DNA from: Burkholderia ubonensis
GTDB taxonomy: Bacteria > Pseudomonadota > Gammaproteobacteria > Burkholderiales > Burkholderiaceae
Reading direction: 5' to 3'
Assembly (NCBI RefSeq): GCF_001718695.1
Contig: NZ_CP013422.1
Location: 310,001-374,000 of the forward strand
Length of the DNA: 64,000 nt
Position 1 is the stretch's first letter, and each line of letters opens with the position of its first letter. The position numbers were made by a program, and so were the translations under genes. Below the pieces are notes generated by a model. That model searched no databases. It saw only the letters and a program-made list of their open reading frames with translations, and was not told the DNA's origin. Below, piece by piece: positions 26,052-35,467 of the stretch.

Positions 26052-27471
26052 CGCGCGCCTCGTCGGGAATCGTCGCGACGTCGTCGCTTGCGAGCGCGGC
26101 CGCGATCGGAAACGGCTTCACCGGCGGTTGCGCGCGCAACCGTCCGACCTCCGCCAGCGGGCGGCCGGTTTCGGCGGCGAGCACGCGCGCGGCCGCGTCC
26201 GCGCACATGCGGCCCTGGCAGCGGCCCATCCCGGCACGCGTCAGCGCCTTCAGCCGGTTCAGTTCGGTTGCTGCGCCGTCGCGAACACAGCGGCGCAGCG
26301 TGCCCGCATCGATCTCCTCGCAGCGGCACACGATCGTGTCGTCGGGGCAGCGTGCGGCGAGCTCGGGCGGCGGCGCGAACGCCGCCTCGAGGCCCGCGCG
26401 GAACGCACCGAGCCGCGCCAGCGTGCGCTCGAGCGCGGCCGCGCCGGGCTTGCCGGAGGGCGAGCCCGGCGCGAAGCCGGCATCGTCGAGCAGTGCGAGC
26501 GCCGCGCGCCGGCCCGATGCTTCGGCCGCGTCGGCGCCCGCGATGCCCGCGCCGTCGCCGGCGACGTAGACGCCGCGCATCGACGTGCGGCCGGCCGCGT
26601 CGCGCTCCGGCAGCCACGTGCCGCTCAGCGGATCGAAGCGGAACCGGCATCCGGCGAGATCGGCGAGCTGCGTTTCGGGGCGAAGCCCGAAGCCGAGGCC
26701 GAGCGCATCGCAGTCGAGCATGTGCGCGTCGCCGTCGGCCGCGCGCCACGCGAGCCCGCGCACGTGCTGGTCGCCGAGCACGCGCTCGAGCGTCACGCCG
26801 GTTTCCACCGCAACGCCGTGCGCGCGCAGCCAGCCGATGTAATACAGCCCCTTCGCGAAGGTCGTCGGCATCCGCAACAGCGCGGCGGCGGCGGCCGTCT
26901 GCTGACGCAGCGGGCTCGTATCGAGCACGGCCGCGACCTGCGCGCCGGCTTTCGCATATTGATAGGCGACCAGATACAGCAACGGCCCGGTGCCGGCGAA
27001 CACGACGCGGCGGCCGATCGCGCAGCCCTGCGCCTTCAGCGCGACCTGCGCGCCGCCGAGCGTGTAGACGCCCGCGAGCGTCCATCCGGGCACCGGCAGC
27101 ATGCGGTCGGTCGCGCCGCTCGCAACGATCAGGCGCGAAAACGGCACCGTCACTTCGCGGCCGTCCTGCAGCGTGTCGATACGGCCCGTGCCGCACGCCC
27201 ACGCGAGCGTGTTCGGCCGGTAGTCGACGTGCGGCAGCAGCGCGGCCATGGTGCGGTGCACGGCGTCGGCCTTCGCGGCGTCGAAGCCGTACAGCGTGCG
27301 CTTGCCGCGCGTGAACGCGTGCCCGGCCGGCGGCTGCCGATAGATCTGCCCGCCCCAACGTGCGTTCTCGTCGATCACGACGGGGCGCAGCCCCGCGTCG
27401 ACCAGCGCCTCGGCCGCGCGCACGCCCGCCGGCCCCGCGCCGACGATCACCGGCTGCAGCGCGGCCGTCAC
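26044..27471 (-). CDS. FAD/NAD-binding oxidoreductase, opine/D-hydroxyproline dehydrogenase alpha-type subunit
   Basis: This 475-residue protein starts with GTG at 27471, in a GTGA overlap with the 2Fe-2S gene. An N-terminal FAD motif (VGAGPAGVRAAEALVDAG) is followed by GGQIYRQPP, a second nucleotide motif VVFAGTGPLLYLVAYQ, and a C-terminal BFD-like cluster domain with IVCRCEEIDAGTL and GMGRCQGRMC. The four cysteines there fit a [2Fe-2S] centre. This is the OoxA/LhpE/HcnB arrangement, which relays electrons from the beta subunit. Confidence 0.9.
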   Translation of the reverse strand: MTAALQPVIVGAGPAGVRAAEALVDAGLRPVVIDENARWGGQIYRQPPAGHAFTRGKRTLYGFDAAKADAVHRTMAALLPHVDYRPNTLAWACGTGRIDTLQDGREVTVPFSRLIVASGATDRMLPVPGWTLAGVYTLGGAQVALKAQGCAIGRRVVFAGTGPLLYLVAYQYAKAGAQVAAVLDTSPLRQQTAAAAALLRMPTTFAKGLYYIGWLRAHGVAVETGVTLERVLGDQHVRGLAWRAADGDAHMLDCDALGLGFGLRPETQLADLAGCRFRFDPLSGTWLPERDAAGRTSMRGVYVAGDGAGIAGADAAEASGRRAALALLDDAGFAPGSPSGKPGAAALERTLARLGAFRAGLEAAFAPPPELAARCPDDTIVCRCEEIDAGTLRRCVRDGAATELNRLKALTRAGMGRCQGRMCADAAARVLAAETGRPLAEVGRLRAQPPVKPFPIAAALASDDVATIPDEARDE

Positions 27472-27818
27472 GACGCGGCTCCGGTCGCGGCCGGCTGCAC
27501 GGCTGTCGTCACGAGGCGCATGCCTTCGGCGATCGGCGTGGAGCACGCGCGCAGCCGTGCGCCGGCTTCGGTGCGCACCCAGCAGTCCTGGCATGCGCCG
27601 ATCAGGCAGAAGCCCGCGCGCGGCTGGCCGCTGAATTCGCTCACGCGCACGCGACGCTGCGCGACGAGGATGGCGGTGAGCACGGTGTCGCCGGCGAGCG
27701 CCTGCGCGGCGCGGCCGTCGAGCGTGAACCCGACCGCCGTGCGTCCGTGTTCGGCGACGCGCACGAACTGCGCGCCGTCGTCGGCGATATCGGTGGAGCG
27801 GGAAGCGGAAGTCGTCAT
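27468..27818 (-). CDS. Small 2Fe-2S ferredoxin-like subunit (gamma) of the dehydrogenase
   Basis: This 116-residue protein has cysteines arranged as FCLIGACQDCWV and then RACSTP (Cx4Cx2C ... C), the pattern of the small HcnA/LhpF-type 2Fe-2S subunits. It overlaps both neighbours: the permease stop by TGATG and the alpha subunit start by GTGA. It completes a three-subunit complex with the two flavoproteins. The N-terminal 20 residues are Ser/Asp-rich and probably disordered. Confidence 0.87.
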   Translation of the reverse strand: MTTSASRSTDIADDGAQFVRVAEHGRTAVGFTLDGRAAQALAGDTVLTAILVAQRRVRVSEFSGQPRAGFCLIGACQDCWVRTEAGARLRACSTPIAEGMRLVTTAVQPAATGAAS

Positions 27819-28612
27819 CAATGTTGGCCGATCAGGATGCGGTTCAGGCCGTACACGCGATCGAGCAGCAGCATCGCGCCGGCGGTGATGAAAATGACGA
27901 GCGCCGACACCGACGCCATCATCGGGTCGATCGATTCGGTCGCGTACATGTACATGCGCACCGGCAGCGTGACCGTCTGCGGCGACGTGACGAAGATCGA
28001 CATCGTCAGCTCGTCGAAGCTGTTGATGAAAGCGAGCAGCCAGCCGCCGGTGATGCCCGGCACGATCATCGGCAGCGTGATGCGGCGGAAGATCGTCCAC
28101 GGGTCGGCGCCGAGCGAGCACGCGGCCTGTTCGATGCTGCGGTCGAGCCCCGCGACGGACGCGAGCACGAGCCGCATCACGAACGGCGTGATGACGATCG
28201 TGTGCGCGAGCACGAGCCACGCGAACGAGCCGGTCGCGCCGATCAGCGCGAACAGGCGCAGCAGCGCGATGCCGAGCACGAGGCCGGGAATCACCAGCGG
28301 CGACAGCAGCAGGCCGTTCACGAACGCGCGGCCGGGGAACGTCGCGCGCCCGATCGCGAGGCCGGCCGGCAGGCCGAGCGCGAGCGACAGCGTCGCCGAC
28401 GCGAACGCGAGCTTCACGCTGTTGGCGAACGCCGTGATGAAGTCCGGATAGTCGAGGATCGCGCGGAACCAGCGCAGCGACAGTCCGTGCGTCGGCAGCG
28501 TCAGCGTTTCGTCGGGCGTGAACGCGACCAGCACGACGATCGCGAGCGGCGCGAGCACGAACAGGATCACGAGCGTGTGGAACGCCAGCGCGACAGGGCC
28601 GTTGTTTCTCAT
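27818..28612 (-). CDS. PotC-type ABC permease
   Basis: This 264-residue inner-membrane protein has about six helices and the EAA loop EQAACSLGADPWTIFRRITL, which contacts the ATPase. The end FINSFDELTMSIFV is characteristic of PotC-type permeases in polyamine and ferric transporters. It overlaps the second permease (ATGA) and the 2Fe-2S gene (TGATG). It pairs with the PotB-type protein to form the channel. Confidence 0.93.
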   Translation of the reverse strand: MRNNGPVALAFHTLVILFVLAPLAIVVLVAFTPDETLTLPTHGLSLRWFRAILDYPDFITAFANSVKLAFASATLSLALGLPAGLAIGRATFPGRAFVNGLLLSPLVIPGLVLGIALLRLFALIGATGSFAWLVLAHTIVITPFVMRLVLASVAGLDRSIEQAACSLGADPWTIFRRITLPMIVPGITGGWLLAFINSFDELTMSIFVTSPQTVTLPVRMYMYATESIDPMMASVSALVIFITAGAMLLLDRVYGLNRILIGQH

Positions 28613-29592
28613 CGGGAAGCGCCTCCGAGGCTGCGCGCGTAGCGGCGTTCGAGCACGCGGTAGTAGGTGAGCATCACGACGAGATTCGCGACCAGCAGCA
28701 GCACGGCGATGGTCGCGCCGAGCGGCCAGTTCAGCGAGCCGAGGAATTCGTCGTAGACGGCGGTGGCAGCAACCTTCAGCCGGCGTCCGCCGAGCAGGCC
28801 GGGAATCGCGAACGCGCTCGCCGACAGCCCGAACACCATCAGGCTGCCCGACAGCACGCCGGGCATCAGCTGCGGCACCACGATGCGCCGCAGCGTCGTG
28901 AACGGCGATGCGCCGAGCGACAGCGCCGCGTGCTCGGTTTGCGGATCGAGCCGTTGCAGGGCCGTCCACACGGGAATCACCATGAACGGCAGCATCACGT
29001 GGACGAGCGCGATCACGATCGCGAACGTCGTGTACTCGAGCTTGTACGGGCCGAGCCCGACGAGCGCGAGCGCCTGGTTCGCGAGGCCGCCCGTGTTGAG
29101 CAGCATGCTCCAGCCGAATGCGCGCACGACCACCGAGACGAGCAGCGGCGCGAGGATGACGAGCAGGAACAGCGAACGCCACGGGTCGCGCATCTTCGAC
29201 AGCACGTACGCTTCCGGCGTGCCGATCGCGACGCAGATCGCGGTGGTCAGCGCGGCGATGCCGAAGGTGCGCGCGAAGATCGCATGGAAGTACGACGAGC
29301 CGAGCACCTCCGCGTAGTGACCGAACTGGAACGCGGCGCTCGGGCCGGTGGCCGGATCGAAGCGGTAGAACGTGAGCGCGAAGGTCATCGCGAGCGGCGC
29401 GAGCACGAGCGCCGCGAACAGCGCGAACGCCGGCGCGCACATCAGCCACAGCGGCGCATGGGCGCGCCACGTCGCGCGCGGCGGACGCGGGGCGGCCGCG
29501 CGTGCCGGCGGCGTAGCGGCGCTCGTATTGGTGCTCGTGCTCGTGCCGCGTTGCGCGGGATCGGCAGGCAGCGGGCGGGCAGGCTGTGCCAT
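28609..29592 (-). CDS. PotB-type ABC permease
   Basis: This 327-residue permease has a non-conserved Pro/Ala/Thr-rich N-terminal extension of about 45 residues, then about six helices. The EAA loop reads EHAALSLGASPFTTLRRIVV. It starts immediately after the stop of the ATPase gene (TGAATG), so it is strongly coupled. The extension is unusually long for PotB and may be a cytoplasmic tail. Confidence 0.92.
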   Translation of the reverse strand: MAQPARPLPADPAQRGTSTSTNTSAATPPARAAAPRPPRATWRAHAPLWLMCAPAFALFAALVLAPLAMTFALTFYRFDPATGPSAAFQFGHYAEVLGSSYFHAIFARTFGIAALTTAICVAIGTPEAYVLSKMRDPWRSLFLLVILAPLLVSVVVRAFGWSMLLNTGGLANQALALVGLGPYKLEYTTFAIVIALVHVMLPFMVIPVWTALQRLDPQTEHAALSLGASPFTTLRRIVVPQLMPGVLSGSLMVFGLSASAFAIPGLLGGRRLKVAATAVYDEFLGSLNWPLGATIAVLLLVANLVVMLTYYRVLERRYARSLGGASR

Positions 29593-30675
29593 TCATGCCT
29601 CCCCGCGCATCACGCGCACCGCGTCGCTGTGCCAGTCGACGCCGACCGGCGCGCCTTCCTCGAGTGGCTCCGCGCCTTCGTTCTGGCAGCACACGAGCAC
29701 TTCGCCGAGTGCGCTGTCCACGCGGTACAGCCACTGGCTGCCGAGGAAGAAGCGGCTCGTGACGGTCGCGGCGAAGCGGCCCGCGCCCGGCGCGCACAGC
29801 CGCAGCTTCTCGGGGCGGATGCATACCGACACGGCGTCGCCGACGCGCACGTCGCGCTCGTGCATCGGCAGATGCGCGGTGCGGCCCGTCTCGGCGAGAT
29901 CGTGGCCGAGGTCGATGCGAATCGCATCGCCGTCGTGCGCGACGACCGTGCCGGGCAACAGGTTCGCCTTGCCGATGAACTGCGACACGAAGCGGTTCTC
30001 CGGGCGTTCGTACGCGCGGTACGGCGTGTCGGTCTGCGTGATGCGGCCGGCTTCCATCACGACCACGCGGTCGCTGATCGACAGCGCCTCGGACTGATCG
30101 TGCGTGACCATGATCGTCGTCGTGCCGATCTTGCGCTGGATCGCGCGCAGTTCGAACTGCATGTCCTCGCGCAGCTTCGCGTCGAGGTTCGACATCGGCT
30201 CGTCGAGCAGCAGCACCGGCGGCTCGATCACCACCGCGCGCGCGATCGCGACGCGCTGCCGCTGCCCGCCGGACAGCTCGCGCGGAAAACGCTGCGCGAG
30301 CGCATCGAGTCGCACCAGCGACAGCGCCGCGCGGATGCGCTCCGCGCGCTCGGCCTTGTCGACGCCGCGCATGTCGAGGCCGAAGCCCACGTTCTGCTCG
30401 ACGCTCATGTGCGGAAACAGCGCATAGCTCTGGAACACGATGCCGAGGCCGCGGCGATTCGGCTTCATGTGCGTGATGTCCTGCCCGTCGAGCGCGATGC
30501 GCCCGCGCGTCACGTCGACGAAACCGGCGATCATCTGCAGCGTCGTGGTTTTGCCGCAGCCCGACGGCCCGAGCAGCGACACGAACTCGCCTTGCTCGAC
30601 CGACAGGTTGACGTCCGCGACGGCGGTGAGCTCGCCGTACGTTTTCGTCAGATCCGTAAGCGTGAGAAACGACAT
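29593..30675 (-). CDS. PotA-type ABC transporter ATP-binding protein
   Basis: This 360-residue ATPase has Walker A GPSGCGKTT, Q-loop FQSYALFPHMSV, signature RELSGGQRQRVAIARAV and Walker B LLLDEPMSNLDAK. The C-terminal TOBE-like domain includes VCIRPEKLRL. ATG 30675 is chosen because GGAG lies 6 bases upstream; the longer frame adds seven residues. It is the first gene of the seven-gene operon, so its 5' region carries the operon promoter, divergent from the IclR gene. Confidence 0.94.
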   Translation of the reverse strand: MSFLTLTDLTKTYGELTAVADVNLSVEQGEFVSLLGPSGCGKTTTLQMIAGFVDVTRGRIALDGQDITHMKPNRRGLGIVFQSYALFPHMSVEQNVGFGLDMRGVDKAERAERIRAALSLVRLDALAQRFPRELSGGQRQRVAIARAVVIEPPVLLLDEPMSNLDAKLREDMQFELRAIQRKIGTTTIMVTHDQSEALSISDRVVVMEAGRITQTDTPYRAYERPENRFVSQFIGKANLLPGTVVAHDGDAIRIDLGHDLAETGRTAHLPMHERDVRVGDAVSVCIRPEKLRLCAPGAGRFAATVTSRFFLGSQWLYRVDSALGEVLVCCQNEGAEPLEEGAPVGVDWHSDAVRVMRGEA

Positions 30676-30775
30676 GGGAGGCTCCGGTTCGCACACCGGA
30701 GCGCCGGTGCGTCATTGACGCGGACTCTAGCCAGCCATATTTCGGCGCGTCAATTTCGAATTCTGCTCAACGAGA

Positions 30776-30805
30776 GGAATTTCGGAAAAATTCCGGTGAA
30801 CGGAA
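30776..30805. promoter_or_regulatory. Candidate IclR operator (two abutting inverted repeats)
   Basis: GGAATTT-CGGAA-AAATTCC (30776-30794) has perfect 7-base arms. It overlaps a second repeat, TTCCG-GTGAA-CGGAA (30791-30805). Both lie in the 294-base divergent region between the importer/dehydrogenase operon and the IclR gene, in a locally A+T-rich patch. A palindrome of this sort is typical of IclR-family binding sites. No other gene is seen in 30676-30969. Confidence 0.5.
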
Positions 30806-30969
30806 TGAATCGACGAAGCGGGTGCGATTCGTTCCGTTGGATGAAGGGCGGCCGTGCCGCGAAAAACGCACGTCAATCCCGTGCACACCCGGATGCCCGC
30901 GGTTTTTCGGCGGGACCACAATGGCGGCTCACCCTGTTCCATTCAATGAAATCATCGAGGAGCGCCGGT

Positions 30970-31845
30970 ATGCAGGAACCCGATTCGCGCGGAACGTCGG
31001 CGGAAGCGCCCGTGCGGCAGCCGGACGACGCCAGCGGCGCAGCGGGCGTCGGCATGCTGCAGCGTGCGTTCGCGATCCTGCGCGCGCTGGCGGGCATGCA
31101 GCAGGACGGCGTGCGCGTCACGCACCTCGCGAAGGCCGTCGGCCTCACGCAAGGCACCGCGCATCGCATCCTGCAGTCGCTGATCGCCGAGCGCATGGTC
31201 GAGCAGGACGAACAATCGAAGCTGTATCGGTTGAGCGTCGACTTCTTCGCGCTCGCCGCGCTGGCCGGCAATCCGAGCAGCATGCGCACGCTGTGCCGGC
31301 CCGCGTTGCTGCGGCTGTGCGCGAGCCTCGGCGAGACGATCTTCCTGCTCGTGAAGAGCGGCTTCGACGCGGTGTGTCTGGACTTGTGCGAAGGGCCATT
31401 TCCGATCCGGTCGTTTACCGGCGACATCGGCGGGCGCATCGCACTCGGCGTCGGGCAGGGCAGCCTCGCGATCCTCGCGTTCCTGCCGGAAGCCGAGCGC
31501 GAGGAGGTGATCCGCTTCAACGTGCCGCGTATCCGCGGCTACGGCGTGCTCGACGAGGTGTATCTGCGCACCGAGATCGAGCGCGTGCGCGAGCTCGGCT
31601 ACGCGGGTCGCAACAGCGGCGTGCTCGACGGCATGGCCGGCGTCGCGGTGCCCATCCTCGATCGCACCGGCTATCCGGTCGGCGCGCTGAGCGTCGGCAC
31701 GCTGGCGTCGCGGCTCGGCGACGACCGGATGCCGATGGTCGTCGAACTGCTCAGGCGCCAGGCCGACGCGATCGGCCCGCGCACGAATCCGTTCGATGCC
31801 GCGCTGCGGCGGCCGATGCACGGGCTGTCGGGGAACGGCGGCTAG
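30970..31845 (+). CDS. IclR-family transcriptional regulator
   Basis: This 291-residue protein has an N-terminal winged helix (LQRAFAILRALAGMQQDGVR, then VGLTQGTAHRILQSLIAERM) and a C-terminal IclR effector domain with GYAGRNSGVLDGMAGVAVPI. GAGGAG lies before the ATG at 30970; the open frame upstream is antisense to the ATPase gene. It is divergent from the PotABCD/dehydrogenase operon, which it most likely represses or activates in response to the transported substrate. Confidence 0.93.
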   Translation: MQEPDSRGTSAEAPVRQPDDASGAAGVGMLQRAFAILRALAGMQQDGVRVTHLAKAVGLTQGTAHRILQSLIAERMVEQDEQSKLYRLSVDFFALAALAGNPSSMRTLCRPALLRLCASLGETIFLLVKSGFDAVCLDLCEGPFPIRSFTGDIGGRIALGVGQGSLAILAFLPEAEREEVIRFNVPRIRGYGVLDEVYLRTEIERVRELGYAGRNSGVLDGMAGVAVPILDRTGYPVGALSVGTLASRLGDDRMPMVVELLRRQADAIGPRTNPFDAALRRPMHGLSGNGG

Positions 31846-31950
31846 AGGCGGTGCGCGGCGGCGCTGCGGCGCGGCCGGTTCCGCGGTTGGGCGTCGCCTG
31901 TCGGTCACGGCTCACCGCTCGCGCGCCATCAGCGTGCCATCAGCGTGCCA

Positions 31951-33513
31951 TCAGGCCGTCGCCGCGCCGTGCAGACGAAACTGCGCGACGGCATCGCTCA
32001 GCCGCGCGCCCTGATCGTCGAGCGACAGCGCGGCCGCCGCCGCTTCTTCGACGAGCGCGGCGTTGCGCTGCATCGTCTGTTCCATCTGGATCACGGCCGC
32101 GTTCACCTGCTCGATGCCGGCGGTCTGCTCGTCGAACGCGGTGCTGGTTTCGCTCATGATCGCGTTGACGCGCTCGACCGCGGTGACGAGTTCGGACATC
32201 GCCGAACCGGCGAGCGCGACGAGCGCGCTGCCGTCCTCGACACGCTGCGCGGAGTTGCCGATCAGTTCGCGGATTTCCTTCGCTGCCGACGCGCAGCGCT
32301 GCGCGAGCCCGCGTACCTCGGTCGCGACGACCGCGAAGCCGCGTCCCTGTTCGCCTGCCCGCGCGGCTTCGACGGCGGCGTTCAGCGCGAGGATGTTGGT
32401 CTGGAACGCGATGCTTTCGATCACGCCCACGATGCCGGAGATCCGCGCGGAGCTGGTGGAGATCGCCGACATCGTTTCGACGACGCGCCGCATCGCATCG
32501 CCGCCCCGCGCCGCGATGCCGGCCGCGCCCTGCGCGTAGGTGCGGGCATCGCGTGCGTTGTCCGCGTTCTGGCGCACCGTCGCGGTCAGTTGCTCCACGC
32601 TTGCGGCGGCTTGTTGCAGCGAGACGGCCTGCTGTTCGGTGCGCGTGGACAGATCGACGTTGCCGCTCGCGATCGTGCGCACGTCGCCGACGATCGTCTC
32701 GGTGCTCGTGCGTACCTGGGTCACGGTGTCGACGAGGCCGGCCTGCATGCGCTTCAACGCCTTCAGCAGATAGGCCATTTCGTTTTCGCCGCGGATCGCG
32801 ACCGCGCCGGTCAGATCGCCTTTGGAGATCCGGTCGAACTGATCGACGGCCAGATGGATCGGCTCGATGATCGCCTTCGCCAGCACGCGCTGCGCGACGA
32901 AGCCGACCAGCAGCGCGAACGCGGCGACGCTCGCCATCGCCCATACGATCCGGTGAAAGCGCGCGCCGGCTGCGTCGTAGCGCGCCTTCTGGCGCGTGAC
33001 CTGGAACGATTCGAGCGCGTCGATCGCCTGCTGATAGGCGGTGAACAGCCCGGGCGGCGCGGTGCGGTGCGTTTCGAGGAAGTCGAAGGCGTTGTCGTGG
33101 TCGAGCTGCGACATCGCCTTGAGGAACACCTGATCGAGCAGCGTGCGGCGACGTGATTGCAGCGTGTCGAACAGCGCCTGCTCGTCGGCGTCGCGGGCGT
33201 GCAGTCGCGTGTACGCGTCGAGCTCGTCGTTGCTTTGCTGGAGCAGCGTATGGAGCTGCGCGATTTCGGCGTTGGCCGGCTGGCCGGCGCTGATGATCTG
33301 CGCGACGTCGCTCACGCGTTCGCGCAGCACGAGCATCCGCTCGGAGCTGGTTTTCAGATGCAGCAGCGACGCGGTGTCGTCACGGTACATCGCCTCGAGC
33401 GAATGGTTGCCCGCGTAGAGCGCGGCGATGCAGGCGCCGACCACCAGCAGGAGCAGCACGGTGTAGCCGGCGATGGTCGCGACGAGGCCGCCGCGGATGG
33501 TGAGTTTGCGCAT
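31951..33513 (-). CDS. Methyl-accepting chemotaxis protein
   Basis: This 520-residue receptor has an N-terminal helix ([20 protein letters not shown]), a periplasmic four-helix-bundle-like domain (about 35-190), a second helix (about 190-208) and HAMP. A long coiled-coil signalling domain follows, with the conserved tip [20 protein letters not shown]. It lacks an obvious C-terminal EWxxF tether for CheR/CheB. The sensory ligand is unknown. It is monocistronic in appearance. Confidence 0.95.
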   Translation of the reverse strand: MRKLTIRGGLVATIAGYTVLLLLVVGACIAALYAGNHSLEAMYRDDTASLLHLKTSSERMLVLRERVSDVAQIISAGQPANAEIAQLHTLLQQSNDELDAYTRLHARDADEQALFDTLQSRRRTLLDQVFLKAMSQLDHDNAFDFLETHRTAPPGLFTAYQQAIDALESFQVTRQKARYDAAGARFHRIVWAMASVAAFALLVGFVAQRVLAKAIIEPIHLAVDQFDRISKGDLTGAVAIRGENEMAYLLKALKRMQAGLVDTVTQVRTSTETIVGDVRTIASGNVDLSTRTEQQAVSLQQAAASVEQLTATVRQNADNARDARTYAQGAAGIAARGGDAMRRVVETMSAISTSSARISGIVGVIESIAFQTNILALNAAVEAARAGEQGRGFAVVATEVRGLAQRCASAAKEIRELIGNSAQRVEDGSALVALAGSAMSELVTAVERVNAIMSETSTAFDEQTAGIEQVNAAVIQMEQTMQRNAALVEEAAAAALSLDDQGARLSDAVAQFRLHGAATA

Positions 33514-34021
33514 GACGTTCCCTTGCCGGCGGCCGAACGGCGGCCGACGGGCGATGTGGATGGCGGATCACGAACGACGACGGGCGCCGCGTCGAAGCTC
33601 GGGGCGCCGGGGTTACGAACGCGTTAACGGCGGGCGGGGCGCGGAGGTTTTATCCGTATGCGACGTGGATATGGATGGATGCGACAGGTGGGGCGCCTGC
33701 GTTCGGTTGAGGGTGGGGCGGGGTTGTTGGTATGGCCGATCGTGCTGCGGGCTGGAAAGTCGTTCGAATCTCGGCAGGCGATTCCGCTGAATCGGACGGA
33801 GGTGAATCGCTTCGTGGCAGTGAGTGAATTCAGCACGTGGGCGTGGAACGACGATGGATGGATTTGATTGAGATGCGCCAGGCGGCGCGTTGGCGATGCC
33901 GCATTCGCGGCGGCGGTGGTAGGTGTGAAATAGATGCGACAAAATGGTGGCCCAACAGCCATACGCGTCGCTCGTGGCCTTCATGCGAGCTTCGAACACG
34001 ATCGCCCGTTCCGACTGATTC
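33514..34021. other. Intergenic region without a convincing gene
   Basis: These 508 bases hold only short overlapping frames with no recognisable protein character. Composition shifts from GC-rich near 33514-33650 to noticeably more A+T toward 34021, matching the adjacent lipoprotein gene. It may mark the left edge of a transferred segment. The chemoreceptor promoter should lie close to 33514. Confidence 0.5.
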
Positions 34022-35035
34022 ATGAATCGATACGCCATCATCATTGGGCTTTCCTTGGTTGCCTGCGCCTGCTCGAAAAAGGAACCGCCGGGGACCGCTT
34101 TGCCCGACATGAGCGCCGTGCGCACGAATCTCGCTTTCAGCTGCACGCATCAGGCGGATCACCTGCCGCCGCTTGATCCGCAGGCAGAGGGCCTGTTTCT
34201 CTACGCGCGCTTTTTGGAGAAGCAGGACGGCACGAAAGATTTCAACGAGGTGGCGCGCTATTACCGGATCGCGGCGGCACATGGACACTACAAGGCCAAT
34301 CAGAATCTCCAGTCGCTGATTTCCGACGGTTTGGCCGGTTCACCCGATGCACCGAAGGAAACGGTGGAGCTTGCCGTGCGACTGATCCAACAAGGCATCC
34401 CATCGGGCTACTACGACATCGGCCACTATCTCGAAACGGGGTACGGACTGGGGCAGGATGCCGAGACGGCACTGCGGTATTTCCGAAAGGCGGCCGATCT
34501 TGGAAACCCGGAGGCGCAGGCGTATGTGGCGCAATTACTGGCGCCGCTTGATAAGGCTCCGGAGATTGCCAGACAGATGCGCCAGTGTGCTACGGACCAG
34601 GGATCTGGTGAGGCCGCAAGCGCGTTGGGTATCGATTTGAGCGGCGATAAGCTGTATCCGGACGCGGTAAAGGCCTTTCAAAAAGGAGTGGAGGCGGGCA
34701 GTATTCAGTCAGCTTCCTTTCTGGGTAACGGCTTCAAGGCCCCGCCGCAAACCGACGGTTTATATTATCTCGCGCTGACCAATGATTCAGAGCGCTCGCG
34801 GAGATACCGCGCGATTCTGGAATTCCTGCGCTCGAACGACGGCCGCAACCCCAAACTCCCCGACATCGACAAAATCGTGCCCCTTCCGCCCGCAAAGCTC
34901 CCCCGGTGGGACGGCACATTCGAATGGCAGAAGGAGCAGGACGCCGCCGCCTCGCCACCGAAGCCGTCGGAAGCGACGGTCGATGCGATGGCGAAGGCCT
35001 ACAATCTGGATCCGAAAACCGGTTTCCCGCTGTAA
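34022..35035 (+). CDS. Sel1/DUF6396-type repeat lipoprotein
   Basis: This 337-residue protein has a lipoprotein signal (IIIGLSLVAC, lipobox LVAC with Cys15). Sel1-like alpha/alpha repeats follow, recognisable as FNEVARYYRIAAAHGHYKAN and AETALRYFRKAADLGNPEAQ. The C-terminal part (WDGTFEWQKEQD) resembles the DUF6396 lipoproteins found beside Burkholderia type VI secretion effectors. G+C is clearly lower than in the neighbours. It is followed 45 bases later by a PAAR protein. An immunity or adaptor role in the periplasm is a reasonable inference, but no toxin gene is present here. Confidence 0.78.
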   Translation: MNRYAIIIGLSLVACACSKKEPPGTALPDMSAVRTNLAFSCTHQADHLPPLDPQAEGLFLYARFLEKQDGTKDFNEVARYYRIAAAHGHYKANQNLQSLISDGLAGSPDAPKETVELAVRLIQQGIPSGYYDIGHYLETGYGLGQDAETALRYFRKAADLGNPEAQAYVAQLLAPLDKAPEIARQMRQCATDQGSGEAASALGIDLSGDKLYPDAVKAFQKGVEAGSIQSASFLGNGFKAPPQTDGLYYLALTNDSERSRRYRAILEFLRSNDGRNPKLPDIDKIVPLPPAKLPRWDGTFEWQKEQDAAASPPKPSEATVDAMAKAYNLDPKTGFPL

Positions 35036-35080
35036 GAGAAAACCGGCAAGACATTGAATACCTGAACGAGGCAACGACAA

Positions 35081-35368
35081 ATGACGCGATACATGATCCT
35101 CGACGGCGATCACACGACCGTGGCCGGAACCGTCCGCGCAACGGCAACGCCGTTCGAGCTTGGCGGCAGACACATCGCTCATGAAGGCGACGACGTGATC
35201 TGTCCCGCGTGCAAAACCGTCGGCAAGATTCAATGTGTCGGCCCGCGACAGCCGATGACGGGGCCGGACGGGCGGCCTGTGGCATTGAGCGATGACCTTT
35301 GTATCTGCAAGTGCGCCCCGCCGCCGAAGCTCGTCCCGTCTCAGCAAGTGATGTCGGTCGATGCGTGA
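35081..35368 (+). CDS. PAAR-domain protein (type VI secretion spike tip)
   Basis: This 95-residue protein matches the small PAAR family: a Gly-rich start (ILDGDHTTVAGTVRA), then HEGDDVICPACKTVGKIQC and SDDLCICKCAPPPKLVPSQQ. PAAR proteins cap the VgrG spike and carry effectors. This one has no C-terminal toxin extension, and no VgrG or effector gene is nearby, so it is an orphan cargo tip. It is co-oriented with the Sel1 lipoprotein and shares its lower G+C. Confidence 0.85.
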   Translation: MTRYMILDGDHTTVAGTVRATATPFELGGRHIAHEGDDVICPACKTVGKIQCVGPRQPMTGPDGRPVALSDDLCICKCAPPPKLVPSQQVMSVDA

Positions 35369-35467
35369 CGGTACGCAAGGCCGCCAATCGCATGGTGGTC
35401 GATACGTTCACGTCGCCACCCATGCGCGCCGCAGCGGCTCACGCGCCATATCGTCAAACTTGCCCGC

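Noticed and set aside
33613..34146. Short frames between the chemoreceptor and the Sel1 lipoprotein
   Set aside because: They overlap each other, lack ribosome sites and have no family features.
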